The notes beneath the pieces are model-generated. The model saw only the letters and a list, made by a program, of their open reading frames with translations. It did no database searches and was not told where the DNA came from. The translations under genes were made by a program, and so were the position numbers. From contig CANRAH010000001.1 in NCBI GenBank assembly GCA_947628565.1, forward strand, positions 62,001 through 126,000: 64,000 nucleotides of DNA. The letters run 5' to 3'. The first letter of the stretch is position 1. Every line of letters begins with the position of its first letter. Below, one piece after another: positions 1 to 8,924 of this stretch. The stretch is from an uncultured Bacilli bacterium. GTDB taxonomy: Bacteria > Bacillota_I > Bacilli_A > RF39 > UBA660.

Positions 1-1
1 A

Positions 2-262
2 AAAGGTGCTCCTTCTTATTCTAAACTTCTTGAATATTTATCTGATGTGTTAAATGATTATGTCTTAAGTGACAAAGAGAATAACTCTATAGAAGTTGGT
101 GAAAAAAGAATTTTTGCTCCTAACTTTATATATATTAAAGATGGTAAAGCTATAAAACTTGTAGAAGGAATATCAGAATTGCAAGAAAATTCAAGAGATG
201 AATTAACAGAAGAAATATTAAAGGATGAAGAAAAAAAATTTAATGAATTCTTTAAAGGATAA
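2..262 (+). CDS. C-terminal part of a thioredoxin-like protein (5' end outside window)
   Basis: The frame is open from the first bases of the window to the TAA at 260-262, so the true start lies upstream. The visible 86 residues contain FAPNFIYIKDGK followed by LVEGIS, the pattern of the central and last strands of a thioredoxin fold, where the cis-proline strand precedes a KDGK turn. The CxxC-type active site, if present, would lie upstream, so redox activity cannot be judged. A GTG at 47 is in frame but has no clear ribosome binding site and is not needed. The VanZ gene begins 2 bases after the stop, so the two are probably cotranscribed. The thioredoxin-like assignment rests on a short stretch. 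Confidence 0.5.
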   Translation, partial: KGAPSYSKLLEYLSDVLNDYVLSDKENNSIEVGEKRIFAPNFIYIKDGKAIKLVEGISELQENSRDELTEEILKDEEKKFNEFFKG

Positions 263-264
263 TT

Positions 265-1008
265 ATGAAATTAAAAGTAATAAAAAATATAATATTATCT
301 TTAACTTTAATAGTATATTTGTATATAGCATTGAGTTTAAAAAACAGAATGTATTATGATATAGCAGAAATAAGATCTATAGTAATTATGTTATCATTAT
401 CTTTAATGGTATTTGCATATGGATTAATAGAAAAAAGCGATAAAGAATTTAAAAATAATATAAATTGTTATATACTGATATATTTTGTACTTTTATTTAG
501 TATAACTATGTGCATAAACAGATCAAACATAAAAATAAGTTTTGAAAATTTAAAAAATATTAATATATACAATAATTTAAGACCATTTAGAAGCATTCAT
601 CGTTTTATAACACATAATGTTTCAACGAAAACTAAAGTATTAAATATAATAGGTAATTCAGTTATGTTAGTGCCTTTGTCATTTTTACTAATATTAAAAA
701 ATGATAAATATAAAAAGATAATAAATCAAATAAAAATAATTTTGCCGGTTACTATATTTATAGAATTGCTGCAAGTATTAATTAGTGTTGGAAGTTTTGA
801 TATTGATGATATTATATTAAATTTTATAGGATGCATTGTATTTGTCATATTTATTAGAATGTTTAATATGGTAGATAAAATAAAAAGGTTATTTTATAAA
901 GATTTTAAATTAAATATTTATTTTAAGTATACATTGTTTTACATTTCTATAATAATTCCTATATTATTTATAATCGATGCAGTAATAACATTGACGATTA
1001 AAAGATAA
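265..1008 (+). CDS. VanZ-like family membrane protein
   Basis: A 247-residue integral membrane protein with about six hydrophobic segments. The central block (about residues 118-200) holds the features of the VanZ family: NIIGNSVMLVPLSF, then FIELLQ and SFDIDDIILNFIG, matching the conserved N.xxFxPlg, Exx Q and DxDD.xxNxxG pattern. VanZ proteins are membrane proteins of unclear mechanism; one confers low-level teicoplanin resistance. The C-terminal pair of hydrophobic segments is an extension beyond the core domain. It starts 2 bases after the preceding stop. A resistance role is not implied by the sequence; there is no van operon here. Confidence 0.8.
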   Translation: MKLKVIKNIILSLTLIVYLYIALSLKNRMYYDIAEIRSIVIMLSLSLMVFAYGLIEKSDKEFKNNINCYILIYFVLLFSITMCINRSNIKISFENLKNINIYNNLRPFRSIHRFITHNVSTKTKVLNIIGNSVMLVPLSFLLILKNDKYKKIINQIKIILPVTIFIELLQVLISVGSFDIDDIILNFIGCIVFVIFIRMFNMVDKIKRLFYKDFKLNIYFKYTLFYISIIIPILFIIDAVITLTIKR

Positions 1009-1041
1009 TGTTATATACTTATGCTAGAAAAGAGGTTATTT

Positions 1042-1446
1042 ATGGAAAAAAATAAAAATTTACTAGTAATTGCTTTAGTATGTATAGTTTTTATACTATC
1101 AATTTCAAGTGTAATATTATATCTTAAATATGAAAATTTAGAGGACAAATATGACGATGATAGATTATATAATAATTCTAACAATAATAGTAGCAATAAT
1201 GATATTAACAATAATAATGACAATAATAATGATCAAGGTTATATAGGAAATAGTAAAGCATTAGATATTGCTTTAGGTAATTTAAATATAACACAAAATG
1301 ATATTGCTGATTTAAGCATCGATTTAGATTATAAATATAATACTACTGTTTATGAAATTGAATTTAAATACAACAGGTATGAATATGAATATTATATAAA
1401 TGCTAATACTGGTGATATTTTAAGGTCATTTAAAGAATGGGATTAA
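1042..1446 (+). CDS. Membrane-anchored PepSY-domain protein
   Basis: A 134-residue protein starting at the ATG at 1042, chosen because GAGGT sits just upstream (about 1032-1036); an earlier in-frame ATG at 1021 has no such site. Residues about 5-27 form one membrane anchor, followed by an Asn/Asp-rich low-complexity linker (about 40-70) and a C-terminal PepSY module (ALDIALGNLNI near its start, YEYYINANTGDIL at the end). PepSY domains are typically extracytoplasmic and are thought to modulate proteases or other surface enzymes. The gene ends in an intrinsic terminator. It stands directly upstream of an ABC exporter and two-component system, but with its own terminator it is probably a separate unit. 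Confidence 0.8.
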   Translation: MEKNKNLLVIALVCIVFILSISSVILYLKYENLEDKYDDDRLYNNSNNNSSNNDINNNNDNNNDQGYIGNSKALDIALGNLNITQNDIADLSIDLDYKYNTTVYEIEFKYNRYEYEYYINANTGDILRSFKEWD

Positions 1447-1469
1447 AGATAGGTAATACTATCTTTTTT
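1445..1469 (+). terminator. Intrinsic terminator after the PepSY gene
   Basis: Perfect 8-bp stem AAAGATAG (1445-1452) / CTATCTTT (1459-1466) with a 6-base loop, followed by a T run to 1469. The left arm overlaps the PepSY stop codon. Confidence 0.85.
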
Positions 1470-1491
1470 AATTTTTAACAAAAATATAAAA

Positions 1492-1525
1492 TGTAACTTA
1501 CTTGTAACTTGATGTGTAATATAAT
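1492..1525 (+). promoter_or_regulatory. Putative response-regulator-controlled promoter of the ABC operon
   Basis: TGTAACTT occurs twice as a direct repeat at 1492-1499 and 1503-1510, an 11-bp period, immediately upstream of a perfect TATAAT (1520-1525). The region where a -35 box would fall is occupied by the repeats and has no good TTGACA match. Direct repeats with an 11-bp period near the -35 position are the usual binding mode of OmpR/PhoB-type response regulators, and such a regulator is encoded at 4886. That this regulator binds here is inference. Confidence 0.6.
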
Positions 1526-1545
1526 TAAAAAGAAAGGAGTTAATT

Positions 1546-2214
1546 ATGGAAATTTTAAGAGTAGAAAATTTAACTAAAATTTATGGAAAAGGGTCTACTA
1601 AGGTAGTTGCTTTAGATGATGTGTCATTTAAAGTTGAAAAGGGAGAATTTATTGCAATTGTTGGCGCATCAGGTAGTGGTAAGTCTACTTTACTTCATAT
1701 AATAGGTGGAGTGGATAGACCAACAAAAGGAAAAGTATTTATAGATGGTGTTGATATATTTAATTTAAATGATGATAAATTAGCTATATTTAGAAGAAGA
1801 CAAGTGGGATTAATTTATCAATTTTATAATTTAATACCAATATTAAATGTTGAAGAAAATATTACTTTGCCTTTATCTTTAGATAATAGAAAAATTGATG
1901 TATTAGAATTAAATGAAATGTTAAAATTGCTTGGTCTTGAAAATAGAAAGAAACATTTACCTTTTGAACTTTCAGGGGGACAACAACAAAGAACAAGTAT
2001 AGGAAGAGCTTTGATAACAAATCCAGCAATTATTTTAGCAGATGAACCAACAGGAAATTTGGATTCCAAATCAAGTGATGAAATAGTAGCTCTTTTAAGA
2101 AAATCCAATAAAGAATTAAATCAAACAATTATCATGATTACACATAATCTTGAAATAGCTAAATATGCAGATAGAATTATAAAAATAGAAGATGGAAAAT
2201 TATCTGAGGTATAA
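1546..2214 (+). CDS. ABC transporter ATP-binding protein (MacB/LolD type)
   Basis: A 222-residue ABC ATPase, complete. Visible motifs are Walker A GASGSGKST (residues 40-48), the signature LSGGQQQR, Walker B AIILADEPTGNLD and the switch histidine in MITHN. The length and the EPTGNLD sequence place it in the LolD/MacB/FtsE-like subgroup that powers FtsX-type permeases. It pairs with the permease that begins 2 bases after its stop. The ribosome binding site AAAGGAG lies at about 1532-1538. A strong TATAAT and an 11-bp repeat lie upstream. The exported or sensed substrate cannot be deduced; in Bacillota such systems next to a two-component pair often handle antimicrobial peptides or cell-envelope stress. 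Confidence 0.93.
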   Translation: MEILRVENLTKIYGKGSTKVVALDDVSFKVEKGEFIAIVGASGSGKSTLLHIIGGVDRPTKGKVFIDGVDIFNLNDDKLAIFRRRQVGLIYQFYNLIPILNVEENITLPLSLDNRKIDVLELNEMLKLLGLENRKKHLPFELSGGQQQRTSIGRALITNPAIILADEPTGNLDSKSSDEIVALLRKSNKELNQTIIMITHNLEIAKYADRIIKIEDGKLSEV

Positions 2215-2216
2215 GT

Positions 2217-4841
2217 ATGAATTTACTAAATAGATTAACTTTGAAAAATTTAAAATTAAATAAAAAAAGAACTATAGTTACGATAATTGGAATAATTCTT
2301 TCAGTCGCGCTTATTCAAGCAGTTTCATCGATGTATTTTAGTTTGATATCGTCACTTGAAACTTTTGAGATAAATGAAAAAGGTAATTACCATGTAGCAT
2401 ATTTAAATGTGCCAAAGGAAGATTTATATATATTTGAAAATAATAGAGACATAGAAAAATATTATTTGACTAAAGATATTGGTTATGCATTAATAAACTC
2501 TAAAAACGAATATAAACCATACGCATTTGTAAAAGGATTTACTAAGGAAGCGTTAGATAATTTAGCAATTCAATTAGTCTCAGGAAGGTATCCAAAAAAT
2601 AGTAATGAGATATTAATTCCTACTCATCTAAAAACTAATGGTGAAGTAGATATTAATATTGGTGATACTATAACTCTTGATGTAGGGACTAGAGTTATTA
2701 ATGGAAATCCTATAAATATAAATGATCCATATATTTTAGAATATGATGATTTGGGTAATGTAATAAATGAAGAATTATTAGAGGATACAAAAATTATGAC
2801 CTACAAGGTTGTAGGTATTATTGAAAGGCCGACAAGTGGTGTTGAAAAATATGATTCACCAGGATATTCATTTATAACACTTATGGATAATATTGATGAT
2901 ATAGATGATACTGTTAATATATATACAAAATATACTAAAAAAGGAGTTAAAAATAATTTAAGTTTAACAGCAGGTATTTTAGGGGTTGATAAAGAATCTT
3001 TTATAAAATATAATAAAGGCGATTATTTGTCAGGCGATGAATTAAACTCATTATTAAAAAAAATGGGTAATTTTAAATATGAATATAATGAAAATTCATA
3101 TCTAATAATGTTGCAAAAAAATCCATTAAATAATTCTCCTGTTGGAAGTTTAATGCCTGTTGTAATAATAGTATTAATTATAATAGTTTTTACATCAGTT
3201 TTCTGTATTAAAAATAGTTTTGATATTTCTATTACAGAAAAAATAAAACAATATGGTATGCTAAGAAGTATTGGTGCAACAAAAAAGCAAATCAGGAAGA
3301 ACGTATTATATGAAGCGTTGATACTTGGTGCAATTGGGATTCCATTAGGTATAATATGCGGACTTTTTGCATCATACATTTTAATATTCATAAGTAATTA
3401 TTTATTAAATGAATCTTTGGTTGAAGAATTAAAATTAGTATTTTCATTTTCATATATTACTATAATACTTTCATTTATATTAGGCTTTATTACTATATAT
3501 TTGTCAGCAATAAAAAGTGCATTTAAAGCAGCGCGTGTATCCCCTATAGAATCTATTAGAAATAGTGCGAATATAAAAATAAATAAAAAGAAAATAAAAT
3601 GTCCTAAAATAATTAGTAAGATATTTAAAGTCGGTGGTGAGATATCATATAAAAATTTAAAAAGAAACAAAAGAAAATATAGAACTACTGTTATTTCCAT
3701 TATTGTTTCAACAGCTACATTTATAGCTTTATCGTCATTTATGGGAATGGCTTTTCAAACAGTCAGAGATGAATTAGATTTAACTGATTATAACATATCA
3801 TTAAGTGTAAATGATAAGGATACATTTTCTTTTGTAAATACTAAATTAAATTATAATAATATTAATGATTATACGAACATGAGAAATGTTTATGTATCTA
3901 TTGACAGCGCTAAATATAATAGTAAATATAAAGAAGCATTAAATATAAAAGATAATGAATCTAGTGCAGGTATAAATTTAATTGCTATTGGAGATTATCA
4001 ATATAAAAAATATATAAAATCTTTAGGATTGAAATTTGATGACGTAAAAGATAAAGGTATATTATTTGATAAAGTAAAAGTTAGTGTATATGATGAAAAA
4101 AACGAAAAAACTATTTCATATAATATAAGAAAATTAGATTATGAAAGGGGTGATAGTGTATCATTATTGTATGATGATAGTACTATAAATCTTTCTTTAG
4201 AATACATAACTGATACTTTACCTTTTGGACTAAAAAATAGTTCGTACAATTCTATTTTCATTATAGTTAGTGATTCTTATTTTGATAAATATATCAAAGA
4301 TGTTGATGATTTTATGATCTATTTTGATGCTAAAGAACCAGATAAATTACAAGATGAGATTAAAATAATTTTAAAAGATAAGAAATATAATATTAATAAT
4401 ATATATGAGAATGTAAAAATGATGAATAATTTATTTACTTTAATAGGAATATTCCTTTATGGATTTATAATTGTAATATCACTTATTGGAATAACTAATA
4501 TATTTAATACGATAACAACTAACATGAACCTAAGAAAACAAGAATTTGCAATGCTAAAATCTGTTGGAATGACTAAATTAGAATTTAATAGAATGATAAG
4601 ATTGGAAAGTGTATTTATGGGATTAAAATCATTATTATTTGGTGTTCCTATAGGAATAGTTTTATCAATTTTAATATTCATTGCATTCAAAAGTAATGGC
4701 GCTATATATACATTGCCAATTAAAGCAATATTAATATCAATAATTGTTGTATTCCTATTAATTACTGTTATAATGAAATATTCTATTAATAAAATTAGTA
4801 AACAAAATATAGTTGAAACTATAAGACGTGAAAACATATAA
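2217..4841 (+). CDS. ABC transporter permease, two FtsX domains
   Basis: An 874-residue permease of the MacB/FtsX superfamily. A first transmembrane segment (about 15-38) is followed by an extracellular domain (about 40-305), then three helices (about 307-435) that form the first FtsX module. The pattern repeats with a helix near 495, a second extracellular domain (about 520-730) and three final helices (about 735-865). The cytoplasmic coupling motif appears twice: KQYGMLRSIGATKKQ after the first set and KQEFAMLKSVGMTK in the second. This duplicated eight-helix layout differs from the ten-helix BceB layout. It acts with the ATPase just upstream; substrate unknown. The gene ends in a terminator at 4841. 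Confidence 0.92.
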   Translation: MNLLNRLTLKNLKLNKKRTIVTIIGIILSVALIQAVSSMYFSLISSLETFEINEKGNYHVAYLNVPKEDLYIFENNRDIEKYYLTKDIGYALINSKNEYKPYAFVKGFTKEALDNLAIQLVSGRYPKNSNEILIPTHLKTNGEVDINIGDTITLDVGTRVINGNPININDPYILEYDDLGNVINEELLEDTKIMTYKVVGIIERPTSGVEKYDSPGYSFITLMDNIDDIDDTVNIYTKYTKKGVKNNLSLTAGILGVDKESFIKYNKGDYLSGDELNSLLKKMGNFKYEYNENSYLIMLQKNPLNNSPVGSLMPVVIIVLIIIVFTSVFCIKNSFDISITEKIKQYGMLRSIGATKKQIRKNVLYEALILGAIGIPLGIICGLFASYILIFISNYLLNESLVEELKLVFSFSYITIILSFILGFITIYLSAIKSAFKAARVSPIESIRNSANIKINKKKIKCPKIISKIFKVGGEISYKNLKRNKRKYRTTVISIIVSTATFIALSSFMGMAFQTVRDELDLTDYNISLSVNDKDTFSFVNTKLNYNNINDYTNMRNVYVSIDSAKYNSKYKEALNIKDNESSAGINLIAIGDYQYKKYIKSLGLKFDDVKDKGILFDKVKVSVYDEKNEKTISYNIRKLDYERGDSVSLLYDDSTINLSLEYITDTLPFGLKNSSYNSIFIIVSDSYFDKYIKDVDDFMIYFDAKEPDKLQDEIKIILKDKKYNINNIYENVKMMNNLFTLIGIFLYGFIIVISLIGITNIFNTITTNMNLRKQEFAMLKSVGMTKLEFNRMIRLESVFMGLKSLLFGVPIGIVLSILIFIAFKSNGAIYTLPIKAILISIIVVFLLITVIMKYSINKISKQNIVETIRRENI

Positions 4842-4860
4842 AAGAGGTTATCCTCTTTTT
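4841..4860 (+). terminator. Intrinsic terminator between permease and response regulator
   Basis: AAAGAGG (4841-4847) pairs with CCTCTTT (4852-4858) around a TTAT loop and runs into a T tract. An extended -10 box begins 2 bases further on, so the regulator genes can be transcribed separately from the exporter. Confidence 0.8.
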
Positions 4861-4861
4861 G

Positions 4862-4870
4862 TGGTATAAT
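4862..4870 (+). promoter_or_regulatory. Extended -10 promoter for the two-component system
   Basis: TG-G-TATAAT at 4862-4870 is a perfect extended -10 element, 16 bases before the response regulator ATG. No convincing -35 box is seen at the correct spacing, because the terminator occupies that position. Confidence 0.6.
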
Positions 4871-4885
4871 AAGTGTGGTGATTTG

Positions 4886-5533
4886 ATGAATATTTTACTC
4901 ATTGAGGATAATTTAAATATAGTAAAAGGATTAGAATATGCTTTTTCAATAAACGGATATGAACTTAAAAATAAAACTACAATAAAATCAGCTAGAGAAT
5001 ATTTAAACACTAATCCTAAAATAGATTTAATTATATTAGATGTAACATTGAGTGATGGTAATGGAATAAATTTTCTTGATGAAATTAAGCATATTCCAAC
5101 TATATTTTTAACAGCAGATGATGAAGAGGATGATATAGTTAAATGTTTAAATAATGGAGCAGAAGATTATATAACAAAACCATTTTCAACAAAGGAATTG
5201 TTGGCTAGGGTAAATAAGATATTATTAAGAAATAAAAATAAAAGTATTATTAAAGTTAGAGATATTTATTTTGATATGGATAAGATGATTGTAAAAAAGG
5301 ATGATAAAATAATAGAATTAACTCCTTTAGAATTAAAACTTTTACAAATCCTTTTCTTAAATTTAAATAAGGTTGTAAGTAGAAATACAATACTTGATAC
5401 GATTTTAGAAAATACGGGTAATTATGTAGATGATCATACTGTTACTGTTTATTTTAATAGATTAAGAGAAAAGCTTGATACTGATATTATTATCACTATT
5501 AAGAAAATAGGGTATAGAATAGATGAAAAATAA
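4886..5533 (+). CDS. OmpR-family response regulator
   Basis: A 215-residue two-domain regulator. The start is placed at the ATG at 4886, preceded by GGTGA; an in-frame codon at 4859 overlaps the promoter. The receiver domain has the acidic pair ED at residues 7-8, the phosphoacceptor D52 in LIILDVTL, T in FLTADD and K in ITKPF. The C-terminal winged helix shows ELTPLELKLLQIL and ends TIKKIGYRID, typical of OmpR/PhoB proteins. It overlaps the histidine kinase gene by 11 bases. It probably controls the upstream ABC exporter through the 11-bp direct repeats at 1492-1510 (inference). Confidence 0.93.
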   Translation: MNILLIEDNLNIVKGLEYAFSINGYELKNKTTIKSAREYLNTNPKIDLIILDVTLSDGNGINFLDEIKHIPTIFLTADDEEDDIVKCLNNGAEDYITKPFSTKELLARVNKILLRNKNKSIIKVRDIYFDMDKMIVKKDDKIIELTPLELKLLQILFLNLNKVVSRNTILDTILENTGNYVDDHTVTVYFNRLREKLDTDIIITIKKIGYRIDEK

Positions 5534-6737
5534 ACAAAAATTTAAAAAAACTTTAATTTATATATTAATATTTTTTATAATATTTTTAATTCTTTTTATA
5601 ATAATAAATAGATATCAATATAAAAATTATATAATTAATACGAATAGAAAAATATCAGGAATAGTATCAAAATTGGAAGAATTTTATCCTTATTTAAATG
5701 AGCAAGATATAATAGAAACATTAAATAGTGAAGATGATTATGAAGGTTCGATATTTAAAAAATATGGAATTGATATAAATAATGATTCAATTATTTTAAA
5801 AAATAACAAAGTATATAATAAATTTTTAATTATAAACATAATGTTGATTGTTATATCTTTTTTGACACTCATATATATTTTTATAAAATATAATACTAAA
5901 AAAGATAAAGAATTAAATAAAATAACAAAGTATATAAAAGAAATAAACAGAAGAAATTATTCTCTTAAAATAGATGAACTTTCTGAAGATGAGCTTTCAA
6001 TATTAAAAAACGAAATATATAAAACTACAGTTATGTTGAAAGAAGGTGCGATAAATTCACTAAATGATAAAAAAAATCTTAAAAATTCTCTTGTAGATAT
6101 ATCACATCAATTAAAAACACCTTTAACTTCTATACTTGTTATGCTTGATAATTTAATAGACGATCCTAATATGGATAACAATATAAAAGAAGAATTTATT
6201 TTAGATATTAAAAGAGAAGTAGTAAATATTAATTTTTTAGTTCAATCTTTACTTAAGTTATCTAAATTTGATGCAAACACTATAATATTTAAAAAAGAAA
6301 ATGTTTTAGTTAAGGATGTGTTAAAAGAGACAATAAAAAATTTAACTTATCTTTGTGATTTAAAAAATATTAAAATTAATGTTATTGGTGATAATGATAT
6401 ATTCATAAATGTAGATTTTAAATGGCAAGTAGAAGCTATTACTAATATAGTAAAAAATTCTATTGAACATTCAAATATCAACACCAATATAACTATTACA
6501 TACGAAAAAAATAATGTATATACTAATATAATAATTGAAGATAATGGTTGTGGAATTTCAAATAAAGATTTGCCACATATATTTAAAAGATTTTATAAAA
6601 GTGAAAATTCACTTGATGATAGTGTAGGTGTTGGACTTGCTTTAGCAAAATCTATAATTGAAAAAGATAATGGAAGTATATATGTAAAGTCAAGTAAAAA
6701 AGGAACAATTTTTGAAATAAAATATTTTAATGTCTAA
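5523..6737 (+). CDS. Sensor histidine kinase
   Basis: A 404-residue membrane kinase. Two hydrophobic segments (about 9-29 and 100-122) flank a sensor region of about 70 residues outside the membrane. After a HAMP-like linker comes the dimerisation helix with the phosphoacceptor in DISHQLKTPLTS (H195), then the ATPase domain with N box NIVKNSIEHS, G1 box IEDNGCGI, F box FKRFYKS and G2 box GVGLALA. All catalytic boxes look intact. It overlaps the response regulator and is the obvious partner. The sensor is longer than in the intramembrane-sensing BceS type, so it probably reads an extracellular signal itself. Confidence 0.93.
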   Translation: MKNKQKFKKTLIYILIFFIIFLILFIIINRYQYKNYIINTNRKISGIVSKLEEFYPYLNEQDIIETLNSEDDYEGSIFKKYGIDINNDSIILKNNKVYNKFLIINIMLIVISFLTLIYIFIKYNTKKDKELNKITKYIKEINRRNYSLKIDELSEDELSILKNEIYKTTVMLKEGAINSLNDKKNLKNSLVDISHQLKTPLTSILVMLDNLIDDPNMDNNIKEEFILDIKREVVNINFLVQSLLKLSKFDANTIIFKKENVLVKDVLKETIKNLTYLCDLKNIKINVIGDNDIFINVDFKWQVEAITNIVKNSIEHSNINTNITITYEKNNVYTNIIIEDNGCGISNKDLPHIFKRFYKSENSLDDSVGVGLALAKSIIEKDNGSIYVKSSKKGTIFEIKYFNV

Positions 6738-6740
6738 TAG

Positions 6741-6769
6741 TTGAAAATTTTCTTAATTTGTGCTATTAT
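6741..6769 (+). promoter_or_regulatory. Strong sigma-A-type promoter
   Basis: TTGAAA (6741-6746), a 17-base spacer and TATTAT (6764-6769), with TG one base before the -10 box. It precedes the 364-residue unknown gene, whose site AGGGGGAAGAG is at 6781-6791. Confidence 0.75.
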
Positions 6770-6794
6770 ACCCATTAATTAGGGGGAAGAGAAA

Positions 6795-7889
6795 ATGTTA
6801 TTTGATACGGATATGAAATTAATTTTTGATTATATTCAAGGCAATGCTTTAAAAAATATAGAAGTTTTAGAAGATAATGTTAGTTTTATGATTAAGGTAA
6901 TAGAATATTCAAATGATAAAAGAATGTACAATTTATGTAGTGAGAATGTAAAAAAGGACTTTAAATTTGTAAAATATATTATACAAAAATTTAAAAAAGA
7001 TATAAATTTTATAAGTATGGTAGCGGATAATTATATTGATTTAAATTATAACAGTGAAGAATTTTTTAATTCTATTGAAATTAGTATAATAATGGAAAAT
7101 ATTATAGGAGATACAAGTGATTTAAATTTATATAAATATAAGATGAATAATTTGAACTTATATGAAGATTTAATAGCTCAAGCACAATTAAGTATATCAA
7201 ATAGTAAATTAAATAAAGATGATAAGGAATTTTTAGGTTTAGGATTTTATCAAATTAACAATTATTTTTTAGGAAGAAATGAAATTTTAAGATATTTTGC
7301 TAAAAAAATGACCTATCAAATATTTTTTGAGGATGAAAAGTTAACTTTTGAACAATTAATTCATCAAAATGTTGATAAATATGAAAAAATAGAAAAAATT
7401 GGTGTTAATAATTTTTTAATTAATTTTATTGGATTAAAAGATATTAATTTAGCTGGATACATTTCAGCCAACATAAGTTTATTAAATGATGTAAAATTAG
7501 AATTAGAAAAAGTAAAGAAAAGATTTAATACATATAATGAAAATATTATCAGAAATAAACTTTATATATTTGAAGAGAGAATGCTTAGATACTATAGAAT
7601 GCATGAAGATGAAATTTTTTCTTACGATGCAATAGTTTATAGTTTGATGGTTAATTTTAATTTGGTTGATGTGTATAAAAAATATTTATTTGATCATAAT
7701 GATAGTAATAAATATTTTGATGAAGAATTTTTAAATCCTAAATTTCTTTCACTAGGAAGTTATAAATTTTACAAATATGGATATAGTCAATTGGACAGAT
7801 TGTTTAGAAAAAATTCAATATATAAACCAAAAAAGATTCCTAAAAATAATAAAGCTAAAATATTAAAATTAAATATTAAAGATAATTAG
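6795..7889 (+). CDS. Hypothetical protein, 364 residues
   Basis: I do not recognise this protein. It is soluble with no signal peptide or membrane segment, predicted mostly helical and rich in Lys, Asn and Tyr. Around residues 45-80 a stretch of the type CSENVKKDFKFVKYIIQKF resembles one unit of short helical repeats in which a region of the protein is scored by position, but I cannot assign a family. The C-terminal tail is basic (KPKKIPKNNKAK). It is a single-gene unit with its own strong promoter, an excellent ribosome binding site and an intrinsic terminator, which supports it being real and well expressed. Confidence 0.75.
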   Translation: MLFDTDMKLIFDYIQGNALKNIEVLEDNVSFMIKVIEYSNDKRMYNLCSENVKKDFKFVKYIIQKFKKDINFISMVADNYIDLNYNSEEFFNSIEISIIMENIIGDTSDLNLYKYKMNNLNLYEDLIAQAQLSISNSKLNKDDKEFLGLGFYQINNYFLGRNEILRYFAKKMTYQIFFEDEKLTFEQLIHQNVDKYEKIEKIGVNNFLINFIGLKDINLAGYISANISLLNDVKLELEKVKKRFNTYNENIIRNKLYIFEERMLRYYRMHEDEIFSYDAIVYSLMVNFNLVDVYKKYLFDHNDSNKYFDEEFLNPKFLSLGSYKFYKYGYSQLDRLFRKNSIYKPKKIPKNNKAKILKLNIKDN

Positions 7890-7891
7890 TT

Positions 7892-7913
7892 AATACCATT
7901 TGTATGGTATTTT
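7892..7913 (+). terminator. Intrinsic terminator
   Basis: Perfect 8-bp stem AATACCAT (7892-7899) / ATGGTATT (7904-7911), 4-base loop, followed by T residues. Confidence 0.8.
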
Positions 7914-8013
7914 CTATTGCCTAAATATATTAAATTTGATATACTTATAAAAAATATTTTATTTACTAATTATTTTTTTGTTTTTTGAATAAATATATAA
8001 TAGGTTGGTGTTT

Positions 8014-8874
8014 ATGGAAAGATTTAAAAGTGTTAATATAGCAAGTATTTTAGGAATCGTTGGTAATTTATTTTTGCTTATTATAAAATCATTGATAGGA
8101 TTTTTGTTAAATAGTCATGCTATGATTGCAGATGCGTTTAATAGTGCAGGAGACATAATATCTAGTGTTATGACATTTATAGGCAATAAAATAGCAAGTA
8201 TTCCGTCAGATGAAGATCATAATTTAGGTCATGGAAAAGCTGAATATATTTATTCTATGTTAATAAGTATTGCAATGATATTAATGGGAATTTTTGTATT
8301 TAAAGATTCTTTCAATTCTATAATTAATCATAGTAAATTAAGTTTTTCAATATGGTTTGTAATAGTTTGTATTATAACTATTATAGTCAAATCATTACTT
8401 TTCTTTTATACTGATAAGCTTTATAAAAAATATAATAATCTTCTTATAAAAGCTAATTCAAAGGATCATAGAAATGATATATTTATTACATTTTGTACTT
8501 TAATATCTGGTTTACTTACTTTATATAAAATATATTTTTTTGATGGCATAGTAGGATCATTTATTGCAATATGGATGATTATAACATCGGTTAAAATTTT
8601 TAAAGAAAGTTATGATGTACTTATGGATAAATCTATATCAGAACAAACTAAAAACAAAGTTTATGACATAATTAAAAGTCATAGTGAAATAAAAAAAGTT
8701 ATACACTTTAATTCAACTCCTGTAGGTTATAAATATCAAATATCTTTTACAATATATGTAGATGGCAATTTATCTACTTTTGAAAGTCATGAAATTGCTG
8801 ATAATTTAGAAAAAGAAATAGCAAAAAAACTTGATGAAATATATTTAACTGTAATTCATGTTAATCCAATGTAG
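8014..8874 (+). CDS. Cation diffusion facilitator transporter
   Basis: A 286-residue CDF-family protein, which moves divalent metal ions out of the cytoplasm in exchange for protons. The ATG at 8014 is chosen over an in-frame TTG at 8005, because AGGT at 8002-8005 is correctly spaced for 8014. Five or six transmembrane helices cover about residues 10-200. The metal site in the second helix is visible as HAMIADAFNSAGD, and the family signature GHGKAEYI follows. The C-terminal cytoplasmic domain (about 205-286) has the usual CDF dimerisation fold, with histidines in TFESHEIAD and VIHVNP. The metal (Zn, Mn, Fe) cannot be decided; the next gene is a ferritin-like protein, so iron or manganese is plausible. 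Confidence 0.93.
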   Translation: MERFKSVNIASILGIVGNLFLLIIKSLIGFLLNSHAMIADAFNSAGDIISSVMTFIGNKIASIPSDEDHNLGHGKAEYIYSMLISIAMILMGIFVFKDSFNSIINHSKLSFSIWFVIVCIITIIVKSLLFFYTDKLYKKYNNLLIKANSKDHRNDIFITFCTLISGLLTLYKIYFFDGIVGSFIAIWMIITSVKIFKESYDVLMDKSISEQTKNKVYDIIKSHSEIKKVIHFNSTPVGYKYQISFTIYVDGNLSTFESHEIADNLEKEIAKKLDEIYLTVIHVNPM

Positions 8875-8924
8875 TAAAAAGTATTAATTATAATTATATT
8901 TCATAAAATTTATTAGGTGATTAA

